From JAFAXD01 sp051985675 (GTDB taxonomy: Bacteria; Pseudomonadota; Alphaproteobacteria; Rhizobiales; Xanthobacteraceae): a stretch of 64,000 nt of DNA. Of this stretch, positions 8,131 to 16,433 are shown one piece after another. The stretch is taken from assembly GCA_051985675.1 (NCBI GenBank), contig JBPYFJ010000153.1, positions 81,835 through 145,834 on the forward strand, read 5' to 3'. The first letter of the stretch is position 1, and the number at the start of each line of letters is the position of its first letter. Both the position numbers and the translations under genes were made by a program. The notes beneath the pieces are model-generated. The model was not told the DNA's origin, did not search any database, and was given only the letters and a program-made list of their open reading frames with translations.

Positions 8131-8358
8131 CGATTTCTCCCAATCGGAAGCAATGCAATCAACAAAATTAACGCTGTATATTCGTCGAAGTTCCAGAGTG
8201 TGCAGTCTCCGTACGACGCCGGCTGCCCCCGAATGCCCTGCAGTTTTAAAAAAGACATAGCGCGTCGCATTCGTCGTCGCACTCGTAGAGCGCTTCGGAA
8301 CTCCAGTCACAAGCGCGCGTTCCTGTGCTGGACACGATCATCGAGACCGGAGCCTCCC

Positions 8359-8769
8359 ATGCAAAAGCTTATCGTTGCTGCCGCGCTCGCATTGCTTGCG
8401 AGTTCATCCGCCTATTCGGAGACTGCCGCGCCGGGAACGGCCCGGCTATTGACGTCGCTGCCTGCCGATTCCGGAACTGTGACCGACTATTACAAGCAAA
8501 GTGTTTACGATCCTTCCGACAACAAGATCGGCGAGATCGTCGACCTACTTGTAGATCAAGAAGGACGAGTCAACGCCCTTATCATCGCCGTTGGCGGCTT
8601 TCTGGGCGCCGGAGAGAAGGACGTCGCCGTGCCGTTCAGTGCGGTCAAGGGCAAGAAGAAGGACAACAAGTGGTGGCTGGTCATGAATACGACCAAGGAC
8701 GCTCTGAAAAGCGCGCCCGGCTACAAATACGATACCAACAAGACCCAGTGGGTTCGCGACAAGTCCTAG
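8359..8769 (+). CDS. exported PRC-barrel domain protein
   Basis: A 136-residue protein with a Sec signal peptide (MQKLIVAAALALLASSSAYS) and one PRC-barrel domain at about 38-105. The typical strand pattern is visible: a Y-D-x2-D-x-K-I-G-E-I-x-D-L turn, then ALIIAVGGFLGAGEKDVAVP. PRC barrels were named from photosynthetic reaction-centre H subunits and are used as small binding modules. Exported single-domain versions are frequent in rhizobia and of unknown role. The start at 8359 is chosen for the signal peptide; upstream in-frame sequence is not protein-like. A strong hairpin follows the stop. Confidence 0.8.
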   Translation: MQKLIVAAALALLASSSAYSETAAPGTARLLTSLPADSGTVTDYYKQSVYDPSDNKIGEIVDLLVDQEGRVNALIIAVGGFLGAGEKDVAVPFSAVKGKKKDNKWWLVMNTTKDALKSAPGYKYDTNKTQWVRDKS

Positions 8770-8780
8770 GGGAACGCGCA

Positions 8781-8802
8781 GCCCCGGGCGTAAGCCCGGG
8801 GC
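8781..8802. terminator. GC-rich hairpin between convergent genes
   Basis: GCCCCGGGC (8781-8789), a GTAA loop and GCCCGGGGC (8794-8802) form a perfect 9-bp stem, extended by flanking GCGC pairs. It lies 11 bp after the PRC-barrel stop codon and 33 bp before the dioxygenase beta-subunit stop on the other strand. The symmetric placement suggests a bidirectional terminator, although there is no long T-tract. Confidence 0.6.
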
Positions 8803-8835
8803 GCGCACAATCGCTCCGACGCGGGCCGCCGCTCG

Positions 8836-9351
8836 TCAGAGCGGAATCGCCAGCAGCGTGTCGATCAGGCGGCTGTCGATCACTACGACTTTTTCTGCAA
8901 ACGTCGCGACATCGGCGTCGAGCACGATGCGGTCGCGGTAGCACCCGGTCGCGAACAGCGTCGTCTCGCCGGTGTGCATGATGCGCGCGACCATGAAACT
9001 GGTGCGCGCTTCCAGTTCGCCGTTGCGGGCGACGACGCGCGGCGTGCTCAGCACGTGCCGGTAGCGTTGCGCCTCATAGACGTTGGCCTGCCGCAGCGCC
9101 TTGATCCGGTCGCGCAGCATCGCACGCGACGTCGCCGACACGATGCCGATCGGAAACCCCTGCGCGAGGTTCTCCGCCGTCGTGATGTGATAGCGCCCGT
9201 CTGGGCGAAAGAATTCGGGCCACTCCTCCAGGCGATCGTCATCGATCGCCTCGGCATAGCGCGCATTGAGTTCCTGCACCGCGAATTGCTGCTCGAGCAT
9301 GGCCCAATCACGCCCCGGCGCGGGTTCGATTTTGCCCAATTCTGCCGGCAT
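8836..9351 (-). CDS. aromatic-ring-hydroxylating dioxygenase, beta subunit
   Basis: A 171-residue protein of the SnoaL-like/ring-hydroxylating beta family. The pattern QQFAVQELNARYAEAIDDDR, the EWPEFFRPDGRYHI segment, and the later SFMVARIMHTGETTLFATG strand region are typical. Beta subunits are structural and form alpha3beta3 enzymes with the catalytic subunit. Its ATG lies one base after the alpha-subunit stop, so the two are translationally coupled. Length matches the family (about 160-190). No reductase or ferredoxin gene follows. Confidence 0.88.
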   Translation of the reverse strand: MPAELGKIEPAPGRDWAMLEQQFAVQELNARYAEAIDDDRLEEWPEFFRPDGRYHITTAENLAQGFPIGIVSATSRAMLRDRIKALRQANVYEAQRYRHVLSTPRVVARNGELEARTSFMVARIMHTGETTLFATGCYRDRIVLDADVATFAEKVVVIDSRLIDTLLAIPL

Positions 9352-9352
9352 C

Positions 9353-10585
9353 TCACATCCGCATGTGGGTCCGATAAGATTTCCAAAAACCGCGCACGGC
9401 GGCCTCGGATACGCGGCTTTCCTCCGACGAGGTGCCCTGCCCGCCCATCTCGACGACTGAAAGCTCGCGCGCCGCGGCGTGCGATCCGCGCTGCACGAAG
9501 CCGACGGCCGCGCCGTCTTCCATGGAGATGAAGCCAGCCGGGCCGATCAGGTTGGCCTGGCGCAGGCGCAATGCGTTGAGCGCATCGTCGTCGCCCTCAA
9601 AGCCGAAGCAAGTCCACACCAGCTCGCTGCGCTCGAGCCCCTGCGGCACGATGCGGCGCACCGCAAGGCTGTTCCTGATCTGCTGCAGGATGAATCCCGG
9701 GAACACCGCAAGGATCTGCAGTCCGATCCCATCGCCGAACTCATCGACCGATTGTAGCAGCTCGGGCGCCTCCAGCGCATAACCCTCCTGGGCGGTACGC
9801 ATCTTCGCCTGCTCATACTCCTTGCCGGCGACGTCGGCCGCCATCGAATAGCTGATGTGACCGGCGCCGTTCTCGCTGACCACGAGCCCGCCCTTCTGCG
9901 ACAGCCGGTTGAGCCGGAACGTCGTGAAGAACATATGCAGCAGGCTTGCGTGATAGGAATCCTTGGTGTTCTCCATGTAGAGCTTCCAGTTGCTGGGCAG
10001 CGCCTGGCTGTAACCGCCCATGAGCCTGACCGGTGCGCGCATGACGCGGCGGATCCCGCGGGTGATGTCGGGCCCCAGATAAGTTTCGAGCGGCGGCGTA
10101 TCGGTCCCCAGCGTCCCGAACACCAGCCCGGCCAGGGTCTCGAGCCGCAGCTGGCGCGGCGCGTGCCGCTCCGGCGTCGCGTCCGGCGGCATGCCGCCCT
10201 TCCCGGCGATGCCGCGCCGGAAGGCAACGCCCGTCAGGTTGCCGGCAAGGTCGTAGGTCCAGTTGTGATAGACGCAGGCGAACTCCTTGCGCTCGCCCGA
10301 CTGGTGCAGACACAGCAGCGCGCCCCGGTGGGCGCAGCGATTCTCGAACGCATGCAGTTTGCCGTCGGCATCGCGCGTCACCACGACCGGCATGTCGCCG
10401 AGATTGGACGTCCGGAACGTGTTGGGGCGCGGCAGCTCCGCCTCGAGGCAGAGAAAGCTCCAGGTGTTACCGCGAAAGATCCGCTCCTGCTCCTGCGCAT
10501 AGAGATCCTGGTCCGAATAGATCCAGTAGGGCACGCGAGTCAGGCCCTCGCCGGGCCACTGCCGTACGCCGGTATGCACCGTCAT
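9353..10585 (-). CDS. aromatic-ring-hydroxylating dioxygenase, alpha subunit (Rieske)
   Basis: The 410-residue catalytic subunit. The Rieske [2Fe-2S] ligands are Cys84 and His86 in CAHRG and Cys104 and His107 in CVYHNW, spacing C-x-H-x17-C-x2-H. The mononuclear iron site is visible as MENTKDSYHASLLHMFF, where the Asp and two His match the D-x2-H-x4-H pattern. Such enzymes insert O2 into an aromatic ring using electrons from a separate reductase or ferredoxin. The substrate is unknown; neighbouring Bug receptors suggest aromatic or carboxylic acids. It is the first gene of a two-gene unit with the beta subunit. Confidence 0.9.
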   Translation of the reverse strand: MTVHTGVRQWPGEGLTRVPYWIYSDQDLYAQEQERIFRGNTWSFLCLEAELPRPNTFRTSNLGDMPVVVTRDADGKLHAFENRCAHRGALLCLHQSGERKEFACVYHNWTYDLAGNLTGVAFRRGIAGKGGMPPDATPERHAPRQLRLETLAGLVFGTLGTDTPPLETYLGPDITRGIRRVMRAPVRLMGGYSQALPSNWKLYMENTKDSYHASLLHMFFTTFRLNRLSQKGGLVVSENGAGHISYSMAADVAGKEYEQAKMRTAQEGYALEAPELLQSVDEFGDGIGLQILAVFPGFILQQIRNSLAVRRIVPQGLERSELVWTCFGFEGDDDALNALRLRQANLIGPAGFISMEDGAAVGFVQRGSHAAARELSVVEMGGQGTSSEESRVSEAAVRGFWKSYRTHMRM

Positions 10586-10819
10586 GATCTACTCCAGTCC
10601 AAAAGGTCAGCTGGATCGATATTACGCCGTGGCAGGCGGTTGCACACCGGCGGAAAAACGCGCGCAGCCATTCCGGGAACCGCGAACGGGCTGGTCGCGT
10701 ACCCTAAACGGAGACTGGCCCATTCCGGACGAGCACCGGCGAACGAACGTTATGGTTCCGGCCGGCCCGGAACGACGCAATCGAGTTGTTCAGCAGACCG
10801 TTGGCCGCTCGAAAAGAGC

Positions 10820-11839
10820 TCACAGGCTGATCTTGGCGTCCTTGATGACCGATTTCCAGCGTTCGCGTTCCTTGCGAATGAATGCACCGGTCGCCTCTGG
10901 CGTGCTGCCGACCGGCTCGCAGGCGAGGTCGGCCAGCGCCTGCTTGATTTGCGGCTGATGCAGCGCGTTGGCGAATTCCCCACTGAGCCATTTGGCCAAG
11001 GCCGACGGCGTTTTGGGTGGAGCGACCACCGCGACCCACGACGAGGCTGCAAACCCCGGCAGGGTTTGCGCGATGGTCGGCACCCCCGGCAGCAACGGCT
11101 CTGGCTTCTCCGACGCGACCGCGAGCGCCTTGACCCGGCCGTTGCGGATCGGCTCGAGCGCGCTTCCGAGATTGTCGAACATGATGTCGACGCGGCCGTC
11201 GCTCAGGCCCTGCAGGGCGGCGACGGAGCCGCGGAATGGGACGTGCGTGACCTTCATATCCGCCGCACTGCGGAGCCATTCCGCAGCGAGATGCGAACTC
11301 GATCCGGCGCCGTGATTGGCAGCGCTCACCTTGCCCGGATGGGCGCGCGCATGCGCGATCAACTCGGGCAAGGTCTTGGCCGCGAGATGTGGCGACGCGA
11401 CCAACACGATCGGACTCGTCTCCAGCATCGAGATCGGAACAAACAGGGTCGGGTCGTAAGCGAGCTTCTGGAGATGCTGCGCAACCGTCAGGGCTCCAGC
11501 GGGAGTGACCAGCAGGGTGTAGCCGTCGGGCTCGGCCCGATACGCGGCTTCCGCGCCAACGAGCCCGGTTGCTCCGGGAAGATTAGCCACGGTGACCGGC
11601 TGGCCCCATTTGCGGGTCAGATACTCTCCGAGCGCGCGCGCGACCGTATCGGCGGTGCCCGACCCGGCCGGGAAATTGACAATCAGCTTGACCGGCCGCC
11701 CCGGAAAATTCTGCGCGTGCGCGGTGGCAAACGCCGCCAAACACAACCCTAAGGATAGGGCGCGCACGGCGCTCATGCGCCAAATCCCGACAAGCCCCAG
11801 CCGAGCTTGAAGTCGTCGGACTTGACGACCTTGCTTCAT
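10820..11839 (-). CDS. Bug-family tripartite tricarboxylate transporter (TTT) substrate receptor
   Basis: A Bug-type periplasmic receptor of about 339 residues. The signal peptide core is MSAVRALSLGLCLAAFATAH; the mature part shows the family marks FPGRPVKLIVNFPAGSGTAD, then DPDGYTLL-like PDGYTLLVTPAG, HVPFRGSVAALQGL and FDNLGS. Bug proteins bind organic acids and deliver them to TctAB-type permeases, none of which is here. The ATG at 11839 has GGAG eight bases upstream and overlaps the stop of the decayed copy; ATG 11776 is the alternative. It lies downstream of a second Bug gene and a Bug pseudogene. Confidence 0.85.
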   Translation of the reverse strand: MKQGRQVRRLQARLGLVGIWRMSAVRALSLGLCLAAFATAHAQNFPGRPVKLIVNFPAGSGTADTVARALGEYLTRKWGQPVTVANLPGATGLVGAEAAYRAEPDGYTLLVTPAGALTVAQHLQKLAYDPTLFVPISMLETSPIVLVASPHLAAKTLPELIAHARAHPGKVSAANHGAGSSSHLAAEWLRSAADMKVTHVPFRGSVAALQGLSDGRVDIMFDNLGSALEPIRNGRVKALAVASEKPEPLLPGVPTIAQTLPGFAASSWVAVVAPPKTPSALAKWLSGEFANALHQPQIKQALADLACEPVGSTPEATGAFIRKERERWKSVIKDAKISL

Positions 11840-12088
11840 TGCTCGTTCTCCGTCCGCACGAACGCTGCCGCGTTTTCTAGCGTCATCCCCACTGGCTCGC
11901 AGCCTGTTCCGACGAATCCGCTGCGACCGCAGTCTGCATACTCCTCCCACGAAATCGACGCTGAGCCTACCAGCAATGTGACGCGGGGGTCATTGGGGAC
12001 GCGATCACAGCGACCCAATGCGATGACACAACCCCGGGCAACGTCCTCGCTAGCGTCGAGACATTCGGCAACGCGCGAGCATCCCGCG
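11836..12088 (-). pseudogene. frameshifted remnant of a Bug receptor gene
   Basis: Two minus-strand reading frames in this gap together match the last third of a Bug receptor. In one frame 12085-12000 encodes RALPNVSTLARTLPGVVSSH then WVAVIASPMTP, the counterpart of the intact genes' PTIAQTLPGFAASSWVAVVA region. In another frame 11905-11836 encodes GCEPVGMTLENAAAFVRTEN then EQ and a stop, the counterpart of CEPVGSTPEATGAFIRKE. The middle is scrambled and the first two thirds are gone. Its stop codon overlaps the ATG of the downstream intact Bug gene. It is a fossil of a tandem array. Confidence 0.75.
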
Positions 12089-12094
12089 AGCTCG

Positions 12095-13069
12095 TTACTC
12101 GAGCCTAATGCCGGTGGCCTTGATCACCTCGCGCCAGCGCTCGGTCTCCTGACGCATGAACTCGGCCGCAGCCGCGGTCGTTCCGCCGACCGGCTCCGCG
12201 GACAGATCCGCAAGCCGCTTGGCGATGTCGGGCTGGCGCAAGGCTTCATTGATGTCAGCGTTGATCTTCGCGGCGATCGCCTGCGGCGTCTTCGGCGGCG
12301 CCACGACCGCGAACCAAGCCGACGATACGAACCCCGGCAGCGTCTCGGCGATCGTCGGAATTTCCGGCAACGACGTCATGCGCTGCTCAGTTCCAACCGC
12401 GATCAATTTCAACTGGCCGCCCTGTACCAGTGCAAGCGACACGCCGAGATTATCGAACATGATGTCGACGTCGCCGGCGACGAGCCCCTGCAGGGCGGGA
12501 GCGGAGCCGCGATACGGCACGTTCACGAACTTAACGTTCGCCAGCATCTGGAACATCGCGGAGGTGAGATGCGAGGTCGTGCCGTTGCCCTGGGTGGCGG
12601 AGGTGATCTTGCCGGGATTCGCGCGCGCCAACGCAATGAATTGCGGCACCGTGCTGGCTGTGATCTTCACCGGATTGACGACAAGAGCATTCGGCACGAT
12701 CGCCATCACGGAAATCGGCACAAACGCCAGCGGATCGAAGCCGAGCTTCGGGTACAGGTTCTGATTGATCACAAGCGGAGGCGGCGGCGAGGACAGCAGC
12801 GTGTAGCCGTCGGGATCGGCATTGGCCACGACTTCAGCGCCGACGTTGCCGCCCGCCCCGGCCTTGTTCTCGATGACGACCGCCTGTCCCCACTTGCGCG
12901 CCAGCCAGTCGCCAATGATGCGCGGCATCGCATCCGCCGTGCCACCGGGCGGAAACGGAACGACGATGCGCACGGAACGCGACGGATAGTCTTGCGCCAA
13001 GGCGGGCGCCGGCAACGCCGACACGACAACGCAGACCGCAGCAAGCACGCCCCAACGTCGCAATCGCAT
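12095..13069 (-). CDS. Bug-family TTT substrate receptor
   Basis: A 324-residue periplasmic receptor. The start ATG at 13069 gives MRLRRWGVLAAVCVVVSALP plus APALAQ, a good signal peptide; an in-frame GTG at 13096 would add nine residues. Family marks are DYPSRSVRIVVPFPPGGTAD, DPDGYTLLSSPP, VNVPYRGSAPALQGLV and IMFDNLGVSLAL. It is clearly a paralogue of the 10820-11839 gene (shared SSAWFAVVAPPKTP-type segment near the C-terminus). The bound acid is unknown and no TctA/TctB permease is present in the window. Confidence 0.87.
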   Translation of the reverse strand: MRLRRWGVLAAVCVVVSALPAPALAQDYPSRSVRIVVPFPPGGTADAMPRIIGDWLARKWGQAVVIENKAGAGGNVGAEVVANADPDGYTLLSSPPPPLVINQNLYPKLGFDPLAFVPISVMAIVPNALVVNPVKITASTVPQFIALARANPGKITSATQGNGTTSHLTSAMFQMLANVKFVNVPYRGSAPALQGLVAGDVDIMFDNLGVSLALVQGGQLKLIAVGTEQRMTSLPEIPTIAETLPGFVSSAWFAVVAPPKTPQAIAAKINADINEALRQPDIAKRLADLSAEPVGGTTAAAAEFMRQETERWREVIKATGIRLE

Positions 13070-13122
13070 TCGTCGAACTCCGGTTGTCGAGCCCACACGG
13101 TGGCTGCGGCGGACTATTACGA

Positions 13123-14295
13123 TTACCTCACCAACTCGCGCATCGCCCGGTCCAACCCCTCAAGCGTGAGCGGATACATACGGCCGCCGAGCAGCTGACG
13201 AACTATGCGAATCGACTGGGTGTAGTCCCAGTGATCCTCCGCCACCGGATTGAGCCAGACGCAGGCCGGATACGTCCGCGTGACGCGCTCCAGCCACACT
13301 TGCCCGGGCTCCTCGTTCATGTGCTCAACCGAACCGCCGGGCATTGCGATCTCGTAGGGCGACATCGAAGCATCGCCGACGAAGATCACCTTGTAGTCAT
13401 GGGGGAACGTGTGCAGGACGTCCCAGGTCGGCGTGGTGTGGTCGTAGCGGCGGCGGTTCTCTTTCCATACACGCTCGTACAGGCAGTTGTGGAAGTAGAA
13501 ATGCTCCATATGCTTGAACTCGCTGCGGGCCGCCGAGAACAACTCCTCGGTTGCTTGCACATGCCAGTCCATCGAGCCGCCGACGTCGAAGAACAGCAGC
13601 ACCTTGACGGCGTTATGGCGCTCGGGCCGCATGATGATGTCGAGATAGCCCTTGTGCGCGGTCCCCTTGATTGTGCCGTCGAGATCGAGCTCCTCGGGCG
13701 CGCCGGTGCGCGCGAACTTGCGTAGCCGCCGCAGCGCGATCTTGACGTTGCGGGTGCCGAGTTCGACCTCGTCGTCCAGATCCTTGAAGTCGCGCCGGTC
13801 CCAGACCTTCACCGCCCGGAAATTGCGGTTTTTGTCCTGACCGATGCGCACGCCTTCCGGGTTGTAACCATAGGCGCCGAACGGCGAGGTCCCGGCGGTC
13901 CCGATCCACTTCGAGCCGCCCTGATGGCGGCCCTTTTGTTCTTCGAGCCGCTGGCGCAAGGTCTCAAGCAGCTTGTCGAGGCCACCGAGCGCTTCGATCT
14001 GCGCCTTCTCTTCCTCGGTGAGATATTTCTCGGCGAGCTTCTTGAGCCATTCGATCGGGATCTCGGCGGCGAGCGCGGCGGCACCTTCGAGGCCCTTGAA
14101 TACATGTCCGAATACGCGATCGAATTTGTCGAGGTTGCGCTCGTCCTTCACCAGCGTCGCTCGCGACAGATAGTAGAAGTCCTCGACGCGCCGAGAAGCG
14201 AGGTCTTGCTCCATCGCTTCCATCAAGGTGAGGTATTCGCGCAGCGTCACCGGAACGCCGGCCTGTCTGAGCTCGTGGAAGAAGGTGACGAACAT
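13123..14295 (-). CDS. vWA-domain protein (CoxE/COG3825-like)
   Basis: A 390-residue cytoplasmic protein of the CoxE-like vWA group, beginning MFVTFFHELRQAGVPVTLRE. The N-terminal 120 residues are helical; the vWA domain is in the C-terminal half. The metal-site motif is Asp237-Val-Gly-Gly-Ser241, with Gly where classical MIDAS has the first Ser (D-x-S-x-S). Members often pair with MoxR-type AAA ATPases as chaperones for metalloenzyme maturation, but no MoxR gene is adjacent. A CoxL-like gene is 38 kb away. The ATG at 14295 gives the family N-terminus. Confidence 0.8.
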   Translation of the reverse strand: MFVTFFHELRQAGVPVTLREYLTLMEAMEQDLASRRVEDFYYLSRATLVKDERNLDKFDRVFGHVFKGLEGAAALAAEIPIEWLKKLAEKYLTEEEKAQIEALGGLDKLLETLRQRLEEQKGRHQGGSKWIGTAGTSPFGAYGYNPEGVRIGQDKNRNFRAVKVWDRRDFKDLDDEVELGTRNVKIALRRLRKFARTGAPEELDLDGTIKGTAHKGYLDIIMRPERHNAVKVLLFFDVGGSMDWHVQATEELFSAARSEFKHMEHFYFHNCLYERVWKENRRRYDHTTPTWDVLHTFPHDYKVIFVGDASMSPYEIAMPGGSVEHMNEEPGQVWLERVTRTYPACVWLNPVAEDHWDYTQSIRIVRQLLGGRMYPLTLEGLDRAMRELVR

Positions 14296-14365
14296 GCCTT
14301 CAGCATTGGGGCAACGCAGTCACGGGTCAAGCTCGCGTAGCGCCGCAAACCTGGCCGTATCGCAA

Positions 14366-15397
14366 CTAGGCGGCCTGGACCCCGCGCGGTCGGGTGGCCG
14401 CGATGCCGCGCAAGTGCGCGATGAACTGCTTGGCACTCGCGTCCCACGAACGGGTGAGCGCGAAAGCGCGGCAAGCCTCGCGCGAGACGTGGAGCGCCTG
14501 GAGGCACGCCACCCGCAGATCCTCATTGAGGACGCCGACCGGGTTGTTGGCGATCACATCGCGCGGCCCGGTGACGGGGTAGGCTGCGACCGGAACCCCG
14601 CACGCGAGCGCCTCGAGCTGCACGACCCCGAAGGTGTCGGTGCGCGAGGGAAACACCAGAACGTCCGCGGCCGCCATATGGGCGGCGAGGCGCTCATCCC
14701 TGAGCGCCCCCAGGAATTTCGCCTCGGGAAATCGCCGCCGCAGCTCTGACTCCTGCGGGCCGGTGCCGATCACAACCTTGGAGCCCGGCAGGTCGAGCGA
14801 CAGAAAGGCGGCGAGGTTCTTCTCCACCGCCACCCGCCCCACCGTCAAAAAGATCGGCCGCGGCAGACCGAGATCGATCGCACGTTCCGGCCGAAACAAA
14901 TCGGTGTCGACGCCGCGCGTCCACATGCCGAGGTTCTTGAACCCGCGGCCCGCCAGATCCGCCATCAGGGACGGCGTTGATACCATGGTGACCCGCGCGG
15001 CGGCGTGGAAGTAGCGCAGCGCGGCGTAGCTCCAGGCCTCGGGGATCGGCAGACGTGCCGCGATATACTCGGGAAACCGGGTCATGAAGCTGGTCGTGAA
15101 CGGCAGCTTGCGCTTGACGCAGTAGTGCCGGACCACGGTCCCGATCGGCCCTTCGGTCGCGATGTGAATTGCGTCAGGGCGCGCAGTTTCGATTCGATGC
15201 GCGATCTCGCCCGGCATCGGAAGCGCGCAACGCAGGCCCGGATAGGTCGGCAACGACACGGACGGGAATCCGTCCGGCGTCAGGAACGTGATCGTCGCGT
15301 CGAATTTCCGGACGGTCTTGGCCAGCGATTTCAGGGTGCGCACGACGCCGTTGACCTGCGGATCCCAGGCATCGGTTGCGACCAGGATATTCATCAT
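14366..15397 (-). CDS. GT4-type glycosyltransferase, candidate lipid glycosyltransferase (Agt-like)
   Basis: A 343-residue GT-B enzyme: an N-terminal domain with the acceptor loop NILVATDAWDPQVNGVVRTL and a C-terminal nucleotide-sugar domain with VGRVAVEKNLAAFL, FPSRTDTFGVVQLEALACGV and a PVAAYPVTGP turn. Its start overlaps the stop of the upstream phosphoesterase (15394-15397, ATGA). A PlcP phosphoesterase plus GT4 glycosyltransferase pair is known for replacing phospholipids by glycolipids under phosphate shortage; the pairing suggests diacylglycerol as acceptor here. That assignment is inference; the GT4 family itself is secure. Confidence 0.8.
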   Translation of the reverse strand: MMNILVATDAWDPQVNGVVRTLKSLAKTVRKFDATITFLTPDGFPSVSLPTYPGLRCALPMPGEIAHRIETARPDAIHIATEGPIGTVVRHYCVKRKLPFTTSFMTRFPEYIAARLPIPEAWSYAALRYFHAAARVTMVSTPSLMADLAGRGFKNLGMWTRGVDTDLFRPERAIDLGLPRPIFLTVGRVAVEKNLAAFLSLDLPGSKVVIGTGPQESELRRRFPEAKFLGALRDERLAAHMAAADVLVFPSRTDTFGVVQLEALACGVPVAAYPVTGPRDVIANNPVGVLNEDLRVACLQALHVSREACRAFALTRSWDASAKQFIAHLRGIAATRPRGVQAA

Positions 15398-16224
15398 GCA
15401 GGATGCGCCTCACTCACCATCACCGCACGATCGCTACGCGATCCTCCGGCGTCCTGCCAGCTCACAATCTCGAACGATCCGTTGCCGTGCTCGGCCACCG
15501 CCGTACAGCTTTCGATCCAGTCGCCGCAATTGATGTAGCGGATGCCGAGCTCGTCGTGGATCGCAGCGTGATGGACGTGCCCGCAAATCACCCCGTCGAC
15601 CTGATGCGTCTGCGCCAAGTCGGCCAACCCTTGTTCGAAATCGGTCAGATAGTTGGTCGCGTGCTTGAGCTTGAGCTTGGCCCACTGGGACAGCGACCAA
15701 TGCGACAGGCCCAGGCACCGGCGCGCGATGTTGAGCACCCCGTTGACCGCGGAGGTCGCGCGGATGGCGGAGCCCGACAGGAACGCGAGACGCTGGGTGT
15801 GCTTGAGGGCGGAATCGAAGTTGTCGCCGTGGATCACCAGGTAGCGCCGGCCGTCGGCCGCCACGTGGACCGCCTGCTCCACAACCTCAACGCCGCCGAA
15901 GTGGGTTCCGTAGAACTCGCGCAGGAAGGCGTCGTGGTTGCCCGGGATGTAGACAAGGCGAACCCCGCGGTGCGCCGCGCGCAACAGAATCTGGACGACG
16001 TCGTTATGCGCAGGCGGCCAGTACCATTTCGCACCCAACCGCCACCCGTCGACAATATCGCCGACCAGGTAGATGGTCTCGGCCTCATGGTTACGCAGGA
16101 AGTCGATCAGGCGATCGCTCTGGCAGCCACGGTTCCCGAGGTGCATGTCCGACAGGAACAACGCACGATATCGGCGCGGCCGGTGGGGCAACCAGTCGTT
16201 GTCTATCTCAAGGCCGAATCGCAT
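15394..16224 (-). CDS. calcineurin-like metallophosphoesterase (PlcP/LpxH-like)
   Basis: A 276-residue binuclear metallophosphoesterase. Metal-site motifs are Asp26/His28 in SDMHLG, Asp57 in GDIVDGW, GNHD (95-98), HGD (132-134) and CGHVHH (214-219). Automatic annotation would say UDP-2,3-diacylglucosamine pyrophosphatase. The Asp-Met-His-Leu-Gly motif, the conserved INCGDWIESCTAVAEH C-terminal segment and the overlapping glycosyltransferase argue instead for PlcP, the phospholipase C that releases phosphocholine or phosphoethanolamine from membrane lipids in rhizobia. A close paralogue lies at 35457-36257. No convincing PHO box was seen upstream of this copy. Confidence 0.82.
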   Translation of the reverse strand: MRFGLEIDNDWLPHRPRRYRALFLSDMHLGNRGCQSDRLIDFLRNHEAETIYLVGDIVDGWRLGAKWYWPPAHNDVVQILLRAAHRGVRLVYIPGNHDAFLREFYGTHFGGVEVVEQAVHVAADGRRYLVIHGDNFDSALKHTQRLAFLSGSAIRATSAVNGVLNIARRCLGLSHWSLSQWAKLKLKHATNYLTDFEQGLADLAQTHQVDGVICGHVHHAAIHDELGIRYINCGDWIESCTAVAEHGNGSFEIVSWQDAGGSRSDRAVMVSEAHPA

Positions 16225-16433
16225 GGTTCGACAATGACCAAGTCGTGTCTCAGATTCATGACGGCTGGAGTGTCCGCCCGCCCGTGCACACTGACCATTC
16301 CCAAGCGTAGCCGGGTAGCACGATTCAAACCGGCTTTTGCGGCATACTGATGCCGTCAGCTTTCTGTTGCAACTTCCTGGGATATTTCAGGGTCGAATCA
16401 CTGACCGGCGAGCCCCGGTCGAGGCGGGAGTGA

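Noticed and set aside
9857..11752. Long plus-strand open frame (631 codons)
   Set aside because: It runs antisense to the dioxygenase alpha subunit and a Bug gene; composition is Arg/Gln/His-rich with no domain. It is a GC-rich shadow frame.
11807..13198. Long plus-strand open frame (463 codons)
   Set aside because: Antisense to the second Bug receptor; Arg/His-rich and without recognisable motifs.
16300..16345. Possible tRNA-like T-loop (GATTCAAACC)
   Set aside because: No acceptor, D or anticodon stems can be folded around it; no tRNA was found anywhere in the window.
16225..16433. PHO box upstream of the first PlcP-like gene
   Set aside because: ATGACCA and ATGACGG occur but 24 bp apart, not with the 11-bp spacing.
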